This document shows, piece after piece, positions 1 to 11,092 of a stretch of 64,000 bases of DNA. The notes under the pieces were generated by a model. That model made no database searches. It saw only the letters and a program-made list of their open reading frames with translations, and was not told the DNA's origin. Position 1 is the stretch's first letter, and every line of letters starts with the position of its first letter. Both the position numbers and the translations under genes were made by a program. The stretch spans positions 1 to 64,000 of the forward strand of contig JNEN01000765.1 of NCBI GenBank assembly GCA_000697355.1. The letters are read 5' to 3'. The stretch is from Syncephalastrum monosporum B8922. Taxonomy: Eukaryota > Mucoromycota > Mucoromycetes > Mucorales > Syncephalastraceae.

Positions 1-530
1 AGCAAGCATTGAGGGACACCAGCAAAGGTACGTCCCTGAGTTGTAATCATGCAAGATTCCAATTGCCGCACGCCGACCGGCATGACGCGTTGCACAGACT
101 CAAACACGCCCACTTGCACCTCGTGTCCGGTAACACAAGACCGCACAGCACAGCACACTGATAAAAAAGCAGCACGCACTCCTTGGCGGTGGCCACGCCA
201 CCATCAACGCATATCCACATCAGAACAGGTTTTTCACCACATCCATCCATGCACAGAAATTGATCCATCACTGCGTACCATCCCCAGCCAAGCCGCCAAC
301 ACTGCAGACAGGCCTCTTACTAACCTTTCCATGCTACAGCCATCCTCTCTCTTAGGTGACAATGGACATGTGCAAGTACCAGCACTACAACACAGTGCAT
401 CGATACCAAGCTATTTTCGTGTTCATCACTTAGCCAATAAGCTCGCAGATCACCCCAGTTCCAGGTTCCAAACCAAGTCCATCCACAGTGCATTGAAAAC
501 ACTTCGATACCACGAGCTATCCTGGCATTC

Positions 531-836
531 TTCACGTCTGTTTGTAGATGCCACGCTGTCCAGTGCACGTTGCTCACGTCCTCGTCATCCACACGCTCAT
601 CTGTCATCGGTGACACGCTGCACGCAACACTTACGAGCGCGGTATTTGACACGATGCATCTTTACGAGCCGTCTTCACGTCTGTTTGTAGATGCCACGCT
701 TTCCAGTGCACGCTGCTCAAGTCTTCGTCATCCACACGCTCATCTGTCATCGGTGACACGCTGCACACAACGCATACGAACGCGGTATTTAACACGATGC
801 AGTTTACGAGCCCTCTTCACGTCTTTTTTGTAGATT
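531..836. repeat. Tandem repeat, unit about 143 bp
   Basis: The motif TTCACGTCTGTTTGTAGATG starts at 531 and recurs at 674. A third, shorter start with the same TTCACGTCT core lies at 816. Units are thus 143 and 142 bp long. The first two units are close to identical, differing at scattered substitutions; the third decays after about 20 bp. The period is not a multiple of three in the second unit, so a protein repeat is unlikely. The origin is unknown. Confidence 0.85.
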
Positions 837-1312
837 GCAATGAGTCAGTTTTGTCTTGGTTGATGTACCGCGGGGTGCAAGTTAGACTGTGTCTTGAGGC
901 AAATGCCGAGAGACTCGTACAAAGGTTAGTGTATACTGGAAAAGGTAGGATGACCTCTGTTTGTACGGAATTGGTGTGTCGAATGTGTCTGGTATCCAGG
1001 ATTGTGCTATTGTGGCGCCGTCGCAACATAGGCGAATGCTGTATCAAAGGTAGTGCACATTACCATTCTATTCACATTTTGCTCACACGAGATCGGATGC
1101 CTCGTCAAGCTCCTAGGTCCTCTGGCTGCACAGTGCCCTTGTGCTATGCAACGTTACGGAAAAGTAAAGGTGCCGAAAGGTTTGTTTCCGTGTATATGCT
1201 CGTGACACTGTATTGAAAAGAAGCATGTAGAATGTCTTGGTCATTACCGCTCCTGTTTTTAGCATGCTCGTTCCGTCGATCTTGTGTCATATATTGAATC
1301 CTGGTTTAGCGG

Positions 1313-1510
1313 CACTGCGCTACTTCTTTCGCAGAAGCTATAAGCCGTAGCACGCCGTTGAACTGCCAGTTTCTGTGCTTATTGTCAAGCGTCACTGCGC
1401 TACTTCTTTCGGGGAGCTATAAGCCGTAGCACGCCGTTTGACAGCCGGTTTCTGTACGCAATGCCAAGCGTCAGCGTGCATATCTGTAAGCCGCGCCACG
1501 CCGTTTGACA
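1313..1510. repeat. Tandem repeat, unit about 80 bp
   Basis: CACTGCGCTACTTCTTTCG starts at 1313 and again exactly 80 bp later at 1393. Both are followed by AGCTATAAGCCGTAGCACGC. A third, more diverged unit follows at about 1470 and keeps GTAAGCCGCGCCACGCCGTT. Unit ends carry small indels. It is unrelated in sequence to the 143-bp repeat upstream. No coding capacity is evident. Confidence 0.8.
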
Positions 1511-2587
1511 TGTGCAGTTGCCGACAGGCACACACAAACACCAACTTAAACTCAAACTCCAGACCTTTGATTATAGTAATAGAAATATACAATATATTAT
1601 ATACATATACATCTATTCGGATCTTACATATATGATAATTGTATCGCTGAGGAAAGACAGTTGCTTCTCTTCCTCACCCAGTCTGTTTGCTCTCTTTTTC
1701 TTTCTTCAACAGCATAAGCTCGTGGACTTTCTCTGTCTTTGTCTCTGTCTAGGTTTGAGAATCGAAGGTCGATCTCGCTTGATATTGTCTATGCTCGATC
1801 CTGGGTGGCTATCAGATCACAGACGATCGGCTGTAGGCATATCCAGCTCAGTGACTGCTGAGGAACCCGGTCGTGAACGAGGGCCACCGTAATCTCAAAT
1901 GGGAAGAGGTCGAAGAGGACCTACTGCTGTCTTCCTATTTCTCGCTGAGTCAATAAAAGGCATTGAGCTGAGTTTCTTTTTTATCGTTCTGCATACAGTA
2001 TGTAAAAAAGAATTCGTGGTACCACTGTACGTACGTTATCTCGGGAGAGCTAGCAAACAAGCTGTCTTATCAAGTGCTTTGGCAGGTCAGAATTCAACCA
2101 TTGACCAGCGACTCTGTCGTCGCTTACTTACTTTCGTGTACTAGTAGCCAAGCCGTATCGTGCATGCGATGACTAAAAGCTACTCCGATCCTTATGCGAA
2201 AAGAAAGTAAGCAAGTCATTGCCAGGGTAGAAGCATTCGAGTGCTTCAAATGGAGTTGCCATCCTTCAAGGGCTCCTCGTCAAAGGCGATACCACCATCG
2301 TACACTGCTTGACAGCATTTCTCTAGTGATGAAAGAACAAGGTACAGGTCCGAAATTAGGCTGCCGGTTGGAGAGATAAACATTAATCAGAGACTTCGCA
2401 CTTGAATAGACCGCACTAGAGGTTCTTTCGATAGACGTGCGAAAAGGACACGAATACTGACAGCCAAGACGTCTTGGGTCGGCTCCACGTACTCCCCGCC
2501 TTTCTCGAACAGCTCACACATGGACGACTTGCGGACAGAGCTTTCCCACGAGTAAAAAAAAAAAAAGGAAAATCGCCACTGTTAGAC

Positions 2588-3005
2588 TGTGTGAGCGAAT
2601 GAATCAGACGCTGGTGCAAGCAAGCCATGGCAAAACTGGCGCGCGACCGAAACAGCAGTGACCGATGGGACGACTTTGTGAACGCTGCCCTGCTGGCTAT
2701 CCGAACGATGCCAAACGAATCCGCCAAGTTCTCCCCTGCCATGCTTCTCTATGGATATGAATTGCGCACGTCCGCCATATGGCCCGCTCTGCGCCAAGCC
2801 TACGCGGAGGGCGAGATCGAGCGAGAGGTGACGAGTGGGCTGAAGACCATTCAGCATATGACGGAGACCAGCCGTCAGGAGGCACGCCAATACGTCGAAC
2901 AACAACAGAATCGTGACGCAGACTTTTCGGCATCCAGTGAACAAGTCCTGATGCGAGACCAGCACCCCGAGAGCAAGCTCAGCGACCGGTGGTTAGGTCG
3001 TACCA
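2588..3005 (+). pseudogene. Ty3/gypsy integrase C-terminal relic
   Basis: From 2627 the frame reads like the end of an LTR-retrotransposon integrase. It has a W-DDFVNAALLAIR-type helix, then N-ESAKFSPAMLLYG (the conserved 'sP..LlyG' block). A basic/acidic helix follows, then a 'VLMRDQHPESKLSDRWLG' stretch like the post-integrase GPY/F module. The residues expected upstream (ER-MNQTLVQA) lie in another frame just before 2627, so a frameshift separates them. No reverse transcriptase, gag or LTR was found. This is therefore a decayed fragment of a gypsy-type element. The assignment rests on motif recognition only. Confidence 0.75.
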
Positions 3006-3793
3006 GTGCATGGATCATGTGCAAAAGTATCTTAAACAGTGCAATTATAATGAACATGACCCTAGAGGCCATTGTTGGTAAACAAACTGCTTCCATCCAT
3101 TTACGCCAAACTAACTTTCAATTACGATAGGACCAGTTTAGGGAAACACCCATTGTGTTAGCAACACTAGATTGCGAACCGAATGGCTAGATGGTCCTCG
3201 TGGAGACGTCCTATATACACCAATCGAGCGAGCTACAATTGCCTTGCCACCGATCGTGACTGAAGTTCAAAACACCGTTGATGCTTCTTACATGCGCCGC
3301 TTGGCCTTCACCAGCTTCGGGAGCGAGAATACGGAACCGGTGATCAAGTGCAGGCGCTGGGGGGAGGGGCTCAATCACACACGGAACGCCGATCGGAGGT
3401 TCACGTATGACCGCAGCGAAGCAGCGGAAAGTATCTATCTGTTCGCACCATACATTCCATCGCCAAGGATACCCTGCGTAACGGAATCGAGAATGAAGAG
3501 AAAATCATTGTTGTTTTGCACACCGTCTGTCAAACCAGCAGAGAACAGTATAAACGGATATCGAACGCCATGGTTGAAGACAATGTCGACAACAAACGAC
3601 TGAAAACATATGCAAACGATGGACTATTGTATGCCGATACATGCCTTAATAAATATTCGCAGTCAACAACCAGCCATACCATGCTACAGCCCCCGGACTT
3701 GCCAGAGGCATCCAACGCTAAACCGGTTCTTAAGACCACCGCTTCGGTGTTACGTACCATTGATCGTGCTCCTCATCTGACGGACGTGGGATA
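3006..3793. other. Non-coding flank of integrase relic
   Basis: Short frames run through this stretch, but I recognise no domain and see no splice-linked exon chain. It may be further decayed retrotransposon DNA, because it lies directly after the integrase relic and ends in the TA target site of a MITE. No LTR boundary could be placed. Confidence 0.5.
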
Positions 3794-3967
3794 CAGTAGC
3801 CGCGCGGATAAGTTATACGCGCGGGAGACCCAAAAAATATAACCAAGGCCAGAATATAACCTATCTCGGCGTAGCTGCGCGGATACATTACACCTCGGGA
3901 AATTGGAAAAGAATAACTTAGGCCAGAATATAACTTATCTGCGTATAATTTATCCGCGGGGCTACTG
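3794..3967. mobile_element. 174-bp MITE, Tc1/mariner-pogo type
   Basis: The element starts CAGTAGCCGCGCGGATAAGT and ends in its inverted complement. The 27-bp terminal inverted repeats match at 25 of 27 positions (mismatches at positions 9 and 19). A TA dinucleotide flanks each side (3792-3793 and 3968-3969), as expected for a Tc1/mariner or pogo target-site duplication. It has no coding capacity. An internal motif (AGGCCAGAATATAAC, then a TATCT core) occurs twice, near 3847 and 3920. This is the classic structure of a non-autonomous MITE. The mobilising transposase is not in the window as far as I can tell. Confidence 0.88.
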
Positions 3968-3969
3968 TA

Positions 3970-4399
3970 TGTTGCTCAAGTGATGGAGCAACACAAGCGC
4001 AACAACAAGAGAAGGAACTTGAATAATGTTGTGATGAAGGACTCGCAGCTGGGTATTTTAGTACATATAAAAATAGTGTTAGTCTGAAAAACACGTATTA
4101 TGGGATGAAAAAATAAATCTATTGGCGATTTTCTTTTTTTCACTGGTAGGAAATAAGTCAAACGTTCCTTTTCCGTTCGAAAGCGAGTCAAGTATACTCA
4201 AAAAGCAGAAATACAATGCCCAGTTGTTGCAAGACTGATAAAAGAATACTCAGATTGGATATACTGGGACACCAGATTGGAACAAGGGGTTGCTTGATTT
4301 TCAAACGGGGACGCTCGTGAAAGACGCTCTTCACGTCACTGGAACCGACCAAGAATATCAACTCCATTCCATCGCTTTTTTTTTTCCTGATCTCACATT
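3970..4399. other. AT-rich spacer between two transposon remnants
   Basis: This AT-rich spacer contains several poly-A and poly-T runs and no recognisable reading frame. It separates the MITE from the Tc1-like transposase relic. The 5' part of it could be decayed transposon flank. Confidence 0.5.
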
Positions 4400-4970
4400 C
4401 GCTTGGATAGGTTGTCGGTTTTGACATCTATCCGAACACTGGTAGGAATGCGAGACGAACCCTTTGAAGTGACTTTGCTTCACGCTATGGCAGGCTCCTG
4501 TAATCCTCTTGGACAAAGTGTCACCCTGCAAAAACCTATGACGCTAGGCCTTACTCTTTGCCACTGCCCAGAATTGTTCAATTGTATTAATCCCGGGAGA
4601 ATGGTAAAAAGATACACTCAATTATAACCTCGATACTTGATATTATTTTATGCTTATTTCATGCGTGTGAATGGGTGCATTGTCCACGACTATGTAGTGG
4701 CCTTTCATACTCGGATGCTTGTCCATTTCATTGAGAATCGTTTCTAAGAAACTGATGCAATGTCCTGTTACAGTTCCTGAACTCATGTATCTTTCAGTCT
4801 TTCTCTTCTTTGCAGGCCTTGGTTTCTTGATGCCGACTGCAATAAAACCTGCAGCAAAGATAGCGCCTAATAAAGACGTTGTACTGTGTTTGCTCTTGTT
4901 GTAGGTCGGGTAACAATAGCTGGAGTACCTTTTCTGGACTAGGCTCTTGAACACTTCATAGACTGACTGC
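4400..4970 (-). pseudogene. Tc1/mariner DDE transposase relic
   Basis: The clearest block (about 4643-4880, minus) has SLLGAIFAAGFIAVGIKKP, a basic KKRK stretch, TGHCISFLETILNEMDKHP and then VVDNAPIHTHE. The DN-APIH is the second catalytic Asp of DDE_3 transposases. Homology continues downstream in shifted frames. A weakened LPxFSR stretch is followed by INTIEQFWAVAKSKA with the third catalytic acidic residue, then LSKRITGACHSVKQSHFKGF. Upstream, SRKGTPAIVTRPTTRA lies one frame off. There are thus at least two or three frameshifts plus in-frame stops. Only the C-terminal half is recognisable. Near relatives are abundant in Mucorales genomes. Confidence 0.8.
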
Positions 4971-5214
4971 GCATTGAGCATCAGGCGTACGAGTCTTTTT
5001 GCCTGCCATGGAGGTGTGAAGCCTACTGTAAAAATAGCTGTAGTTTCATTCCACGAGGGCTGATTGTCTCTCTCTACGACGTAACACTTAACAGGGCATA
5101 TGCATATAATACATATACGATGTCGCAACTCTTGTAATGGAACCAGTGATGCAAAATTGTACATGTTTATTTCAATATATATACAAGGACGTATGCAATA
5201 TATAAAAATCAAGC

Positions 5215-6605
5215 ACGTTATTCCCTATTCTGTTAATGGAGAACACTCTACTTTGACATAGCACAGCTTACTTTTGATGTACCTTTCTACATGTTTACGA
5301 CCTCGGGACACAAAGAGACACACTTCTGTAAATACATAGAAGGAGGACCGGATGGGGGAAGGGGAAGGAATAAGAAGAGGCAGGGACGAGGAAGGGAAGA
5401 TACACACATCAAAGAGAAAAGGTAAATGCTTTGACCAACCCCCCCCCCACTCTCCAACTAAACTATATAAGAATCGGTCTGAACCACAGCCTAAGTAGGA
5501 TGATTCTCTGTGCTGTATGCCGACCAAAGCAACTCGTATGCATAGCTCTCCCTGGGGATTGATTTGCGTCTGAAGGCATTTGATCATGTGTATTGTATGT
5601 GGGAACAACCGTACATCCAAATCACAAAAAGTCATGATGACGGCTCACTCATCAAGAGCACAACTACAAACAGATAATCCTATTCCACAACGGCCACGGA
5701 TCGGTCTCAAGACGCGCTAAAAGAAGTATCTGTCGTTCTACGGACACAATGCCCGTACCTCTCTTGCTATTTTCTTCGCGACTTCTTAGCTATGACGCGT
5801 ATTGGCGCGTATTGCCATACCGGAAGATCTTTTACTTAACTCTTGTCAAAAACAATGATAATGACGCTAAAAAAACATAATACACAAGGTGCCTGAGCTA
5901 TATGCATACGAGTTGCTGTGGTCAGCGTACAGCATAGAGAATCATCCTATTTAGGCTGCGACAGAGGCTGTGGAGCAAATTGATTCTTATATAGTTGGAG
6001 AGTAGAGAAGGAGGTGGCCGTATCATTTACCAACAGAAAAAGGGACGTTTATTTACCCGCTCTCGACACATCCCACCTGTCAAATCATAAGGACACGTGC
6101 ATTGCTCCATGGTAGAAGTACAGTGAACATTGAATCCAGAGTAATGAAACGGCTATTCTATATGTAAAGGAGCATGCTTTTATGCTTATATATAGAGAGC
6201 TTTCCTCTGACTCTATGACGTGGGATACATGGTTTGCTGGATACATTGTTATAGTCACTGCTTAAGACAGACGTATTCGTCCTTTGCTAGGTCTGGTGAA
6301 AATGCCCTTGCAGAGAATCATCAGTAAGTGAGCTCTATCCACTCGTGCATATCAGCATCTCTTACTACATACGTGAGGTGCATTTACAGTGATATGCAGA
6401 GACAGTAAGAAAAACATGTGCATTGTTTCAAAACGGGATTTCCAGGAAAATGCATTATCCAAAAGCTCAGCCCTGCCGACTCGCGCTGTGCTACACTTCT
6501 TCTCCTTTGCCCCTCTTTCTGTTAAGCCCAACATCGTCCATTATCCTCCGCGCATTTCCCCTGCCGTAGCTGACGCACCTGCCTCCCTCGAATATCCCCG
6601 AACCC
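5215..6605. other. Intergenic region with long inverted repeat
   Basis: No gene was found. It holds an inverted repeat (5449-6004, listed separately), a C9 run near 5440 and several AT-rich segments. The last 250 bp or so before 6606 should include the promoter and leader of the downstream TMF1-like gene, because pyrimidine-rich tracts cluster at 6490-6600. No specific site is claimed. Confidence 0.5.
5449..6004. repeat. Inverted repeat, arms about 105 bp
   Basis: The stretch 5449-5550 read on the minus strand matches 5895-6004 read on the plus strand. Shared words include ATGCATACGAGTTGCT, AGAGAATCATCCTA, TTAGGCTG, GATTCTTATATAGTT and TTGGAGAGT. Small indels break the match, and identity is roughly 80-85% by eye. 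The loop between arms is about 345 bp and non-coding. The arms may be the terminal repeats of a non-autonomous element or an inverted duplication. No target-site duplication could be defined. Confidence 0.75.
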
Positions 6606-9600
6606 ATGAGCGGCTTTTTTGGATCCAATGAGAACACGGCTCGGTGGGGCGGTCTCTTGAAGCAGGCCATCTCCAACGTCGAGACCACCTTTGATACCTT
6701 ACTTGAACAACAAAATGCCAACGGAAACTCGTCTCCGGACCAGAGCAATCGACAGCAAGGTATGTCCTGCCCGCTAATTGAACGTTTGGAGACGAAGCTC
6801 ACTCGCTCAAAATAAAGGTCAAGACGACGATCCTGAAACAGAGACATACATGGACCCCATCACCGGCATGGTCACCACCATTCAACGTCCCAAAAAGCAA
6901 CAACAGCAGCACCAGCCCTATCAGCAGGCAGAAAGCCCCAGAACTACATCTATACCGTCGTCGCCTAAGACGCACCAGTCTAAACCAGCCTCACCGAAAC
7001 CTGCTTCACCGAAGCAGCCACGCGCGACAGCGACGCCTCCTCCTCAGCCCTCGTCTTCTAATACTTCATCACCTGATCTTTCCGCTCGTCTGGCGGCTGC
7101 CATGGAAAAGAAACGCCAAAAACCAATATCGCGCACCTCTTCGGTCTCCTCCACCAAAACCACAGCCACGTCCGCCACTGCTCAGTCACAACAGCAGCAA
7201 CAGCAGAAACCTGCTCTCAACGAGTCTAACCCTGACTCACCCTCAGCTGCTGGTCAGTCACTCGAATCCACAAAGCACGAAAGTGACGGCACATCAAACG
7301 CGGGCGACGAGAAAGAGAAAGGCGAACCGGCCGAGGGGCCGGACGAGCTGGTGGTGGAGGGTGCTGTGGCTATGTTGGAGAAGCAAGAAGAGGACTCTCA
7401 AAAAGGGAAGGAAGCCGAAATGACGGGAACGACCGAGACTACGGGAGCAAGCGATGCAGAAGACGCCATTCAGTCGGATATAAACCAAAGCGAAGGTGCT
7501 CCGGAAGCAGATGCCAATGCACCCTCACCTATCAAAGCAAAAGAAGAGAAAGAAAAGAAAAAAAATGAGGAGAACGCCGACGAAAAAGATCCAGCGCGGG
7601 ACAGCGGCGTAGGGGACATGGATGAAGTCGCCAAGGCCATCGACGCTGGCGCAAAAAATGACAAGGATCCGATCTTGCAGCAGCGCGAAACCCAACTTTT
7701 CCAGGCCATGCAAACCATCGCAAAGCTCCACGACCAGATCCATTCCCTTCAAGAAGATGCGGACAAGAGTCTCCAAGAAAAGAACGCGACGAAACAAAAA
7801 TTGCAAGAATTGCAAGCACGACTCTCTAGTGGAGGGGGCGATCCAAAGGCGGTCAAGCGACTCGAGACCCAGATCGACGATCTTCGGAATCAGCTCGCCC
7901 AAAAAGCAGAGCAGGTGCAAGGACTCATGGAAGAAGGTAATCTACGCATTGCAAAAAAGAATAGCGCCCTCAACTGCTGTTTGTAGGAGAAAAGCTATCC
8001 AAGACAGAATTGAAGCATTCGTCCATTATCAAGAAGCTGCGAGGCGAGAAGCAAGAGGTTGAGAAGAGCATTGCTGAATTACAAAAAAAGATCGAGAAGA
8101 CGTCCTCTGACCTTGTGGAAGCAAACGCGAAGGGCATCCGTCTGACAGAGTCTGAAAAACGGCTGCAAGGTACCATGAATGTGTTTAAGACGAAAGTGGA
8201 ACTGACAGAAATGAACAGAGTCTGTCAAAGTACTCAGTGACATGACTGAGAGGCAAACCAAACATATCAACAAGCTCGAAACAGAAATCAGGAGCCTGAA
8301 AGAAAAGCTACGCAACACAGAGGGATCCCTGAAAGACGCACTGGCTAGTCTCGATGATGAGCGAGAACGAGCACGGACAGAATCAAACGAAGCAAACGCA
8401 GCCATGCTCGAAAAAGAGGTAAACTCCAAGGTATAGTACGCAATCTGGCTGATGGCGGCAATAGCGGCAAACAAGCGAAAGACTTCGGTTGGATCTGTTC
8501 AAGGCACAGGAAGATTCAGACATATCAGAAAGTAGGCTTCGGGAAGAGGTAAGCCGCGCAAAGGTACATGAGCTGCCTGACTCACTCAGAGGGTCAGATC
8601 CGGGAATTGCAAAAAGCTATTCAGGACTCGCAAGAACAAGCCGGCGCTCGTGAAGATGATCTCCGAAGGGAGATATCAGTAAGTATAGATTTTCGTGCGA
8701 GGCAAGGATGGTTACTTATTCCTACCTAGGATCTTCAACAAAATCTGCGCGCCTTCAATACTTCGGCTGACGATATCCACAGCCATGTAGAAGAAGCCAC
8801 TGCTCCTCTCTTACAACAAATTGAGGCTCTGCAAACACAGCACTCCATTGCGATCAAAACCCGGGATCAGAACGAGCAGAGGTAAGAGCGATTTCCACGC
8901 TCGGCTGTATTTAACACGCTGTGACAGTATCATTCTTCGGCTCCATTCTGCTGAGAGTGAAAAAGATATCCTGAACGAGAAACTGCAAGATATGAGCAAC
9001 ACCGTATCCGAGATGGCAAGTGCAAGGATAGGCTCTGATAACAAATGGTCACTCATGATGATATACAGAATGCTCGTGTGGAACAAATTGAACGCGATCT
9101 CACGAATGAGCAAAAGGAGGGAGCTGCTCTCAAGACTCAGAGAGACGCGGATCAAGCGACAATTTTACGGCAGGAGAAGGAGATTGAGGAACTGCGACAG
9201 GAACTGGAGGCACGCAAGGCACAAGAGAATACCATGGAAGAGACGATCAAATCACGATACCAAAAGCTAATGAAAGAGCGGCTCCAAGAAGAAAAGAAGC
9301 TCTGGGAGCGACACAATAGTCCAAACCCCAAGAGCGATGACAACGACGGATCCAGTACGAGCAGTACAACCGGATCTCCATTGTCACGCGTCTCGGTAAG
9401 TGCGGTAAATGTCTGGTGAACGATTTACTCACAGCTCGACAGCAATCGGGTAGCCCGACTGTAAGCCCACGGTCAAGTCACGACATGGCCCGGCCCATCA
9501 TGACGCCTAGACCAGATCGACCTAATAATATCCGCCAACTCGAGAACCAGCTGAGCTTCTACCAGACCCAGCTCCAAAGTGCAAATCAGTCCCGGGGTAT

Positions 9601-10006
9601 GTCCTGCCATTATAACTCGCTCCCGTATAACTCAAACACGATTTTAGACGAGCTTTCTGAAGAAGTACTGGAGCTGACCATGCAAGTCGAAAAATTGTAA
9701 GCCCACTACCGTAAGGAAAAATGCTTTGCATATTAATCTCGTCCTGCAGACGGAAGGAAGATCGAAGACGACAGGAATTAGAAGTGCAGATCAAAGAGCT
9801 CACGGAGAGGTAAGCCAAAAGGTGATATATAGGATGGTTTCGTCTCATGCAGTTCCTTCATAAGATACCATGCTTCCCTCGAAATGCTTGGTGAACGTAC
9901 GGAGCAGGTCGAAGAGCTGAAAGCCGATATTGCAGACGTTAAGGAAATGTATCGGAATCAGATTGTAGAACTCGTTCAAAAAGTCGACCAACTGTCTTCC
10001 AAGTAA
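6606..10006 (+). CDS. TMF1/Sgm1-like Golgi coiled-coil protein
   Basis: Proposed exons: 6606-6759, 6818-7936, 7987-8169, 8219-8418, 8465-8548, 8598-8678, 8730-8881, 8928-9015, 9069-9395, 9443-9596, 9648-9696, 9750-9809 and 9853-10006, giving about 934 aa. The N-terminus (MSGFFGSNENTARWGGLLKQ) is followed by a low-complexity Q/P/S-rich region and then long heptad-like coiled coil. The motif APLLQQIEALQTQHS fits the TMF DNA-binding-type domain. The C-terminus has a YHASLEMLGERTEQVEELKA stretch typical of the TMF 'TATA-binding' domain. Family members tether vesicles at the Golgi and bind Rab6/Ypt6. Exon 8 ends at GATG|GCAAGT, a GC-AG intron (9016-9068). Exon 6 could instead start at 8592. Homology is from motif memory; the exon chain keeps frame throughout. 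Confidence 0.85.
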
Positions 10007-11092
10007 AGCACCATGTAATTAGACGCATCCTCATAATAATAATCAAACAGCCCTCTGCGTTTCGCAACACTTTGTATTGTTTTTAAATGCGAGACTCTAA
10101 CTAGTCTACGAAATTTCCTTTCGAAATATGTTCTCGTGGACTACCCTTCACTTTTTTTTTTTACATGTATAAGCTGCCGGAGCCGGGGTCGTTCATATAC
10201 GCTCACGGCGCGTTGACCACTGCCTCGCCTGTGGCTGTGCAGCAAAATGGAAATTTGCGTCACAGTTTCATTTATCAACCATAAGCACCCTTGAAGTGAA
10301 ACAATGCTGGGATCATTTGGAGTGATGCAGTGGTTCCTTCGAGTGATGCTGAGGTTCCTTGGAGTGATGCAGTGGTTCCTTCGAATGATGCAGTGGTCCC
10401 TTCGAATGATGCAGTGGTTCCTTCGAATGATGCAGTGGTTCCTTCGAGTGATGTTGCTGTCCCTTGGAGTGATGCTGAGAATCCCCACTTACCGATGGGC
10501 GTGGGGGCAGACATTTGGCGCAAGGCACATGTCTCTGAGGGATGATATGTTTCCATAAGACAGCCATCTTTGCGATCGCTTTGCTGCGGTCATTCGTGAC
10601 CCTCCAAACTGCGTCTTTCGCGGCTGACCCCCTTCGCCTGCAGCTGTGGGTCATCACAGCCTACACTCGTTCTTGGGACCTCTCCTGTCCGAGCCAAGGC
10701 GAGCTGGGGCTAAGGCCCCAGATATCATGAACTCTTTTGAACTTACTGGCAAAAAGTGAATTTGATACCGAGTACAGTGTATCTAACGAAAATGTTTCTT
10801 TGATTACGAATGTATAATTTACTGCTTTGTAGCTGCGAGGGACGGAAGGGGAAGCTCATGTATAATGCTTCCATAAGCGAAAAAGTGTTAGATGCATATA
10901 AACTCATCACTAAGTTGATACGAGTACCATCACATTGATCTTCTCGTCATGCTTTTCTTGTTTTCGGTGAAATATGTCGTCGCACGTAAAATACTGTACA
11001 TACTGCACAGTCATAAAAGAAAAGCACTAGGCACTTTATGGGGTTAATGGCATCGCTATAAATTGTTTTTTTTTATTGCTCTACACTCTTTA
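10007..11092. other. Convergent intergenic region with minisatellite
   Basis: This lies between the 3' ends of the TMF1-like gene and ATP10. It contains a 21-bp minisatellite (listed separately) in an open stretch of about 340 bp. I found no exon chain or recognisable product in either direction. The AT-rich 10740-11090 part probably includes 3' ends of both neighbours. Confidence 0.5.
10321..10488. repeat. 21-bp minisatellite, eight units
   Basis: Eight units of 21 bp with consensus ARTGATGCAGTGGTTCCTTCG run without gaps. Units 1, 3, 4, 5 and 6 are nearly identical; units 2, 7 and 8 are diverged. Because 21 is a multiple of three, several frames on both strands stay open across the array. 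Examples are a repeated SNDAVVP on plus and KEPLHHS on minus. Whether any is translated is unknown. Confidence 0.9.

Larger units (their letters stand above)
1..2587. other. Gene-free repeat-bearing region
   Basis: No reading frame here has recognisable protein homology or a coherent exon-intron chain. The open frames are short, overlap on both strands and often lack an ATG. The stretch holds two separate tandem repeats (near 531-836 and 1313-1510) and a poly-A run near 2558. It ends at a retrotransposon integrase relic. I read it as transposon-rich intergenic DNA. A fast-evolving or non-coding gene cannot be excluded from sequence alone. Confidence 0.6.

Noticed and set aside
4719..4904. Plus frame with hydrophobic LFFAGLGFLM text
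   Set aside because: It is the antisense of the Tc1-like transposase relic, which explains the composition.
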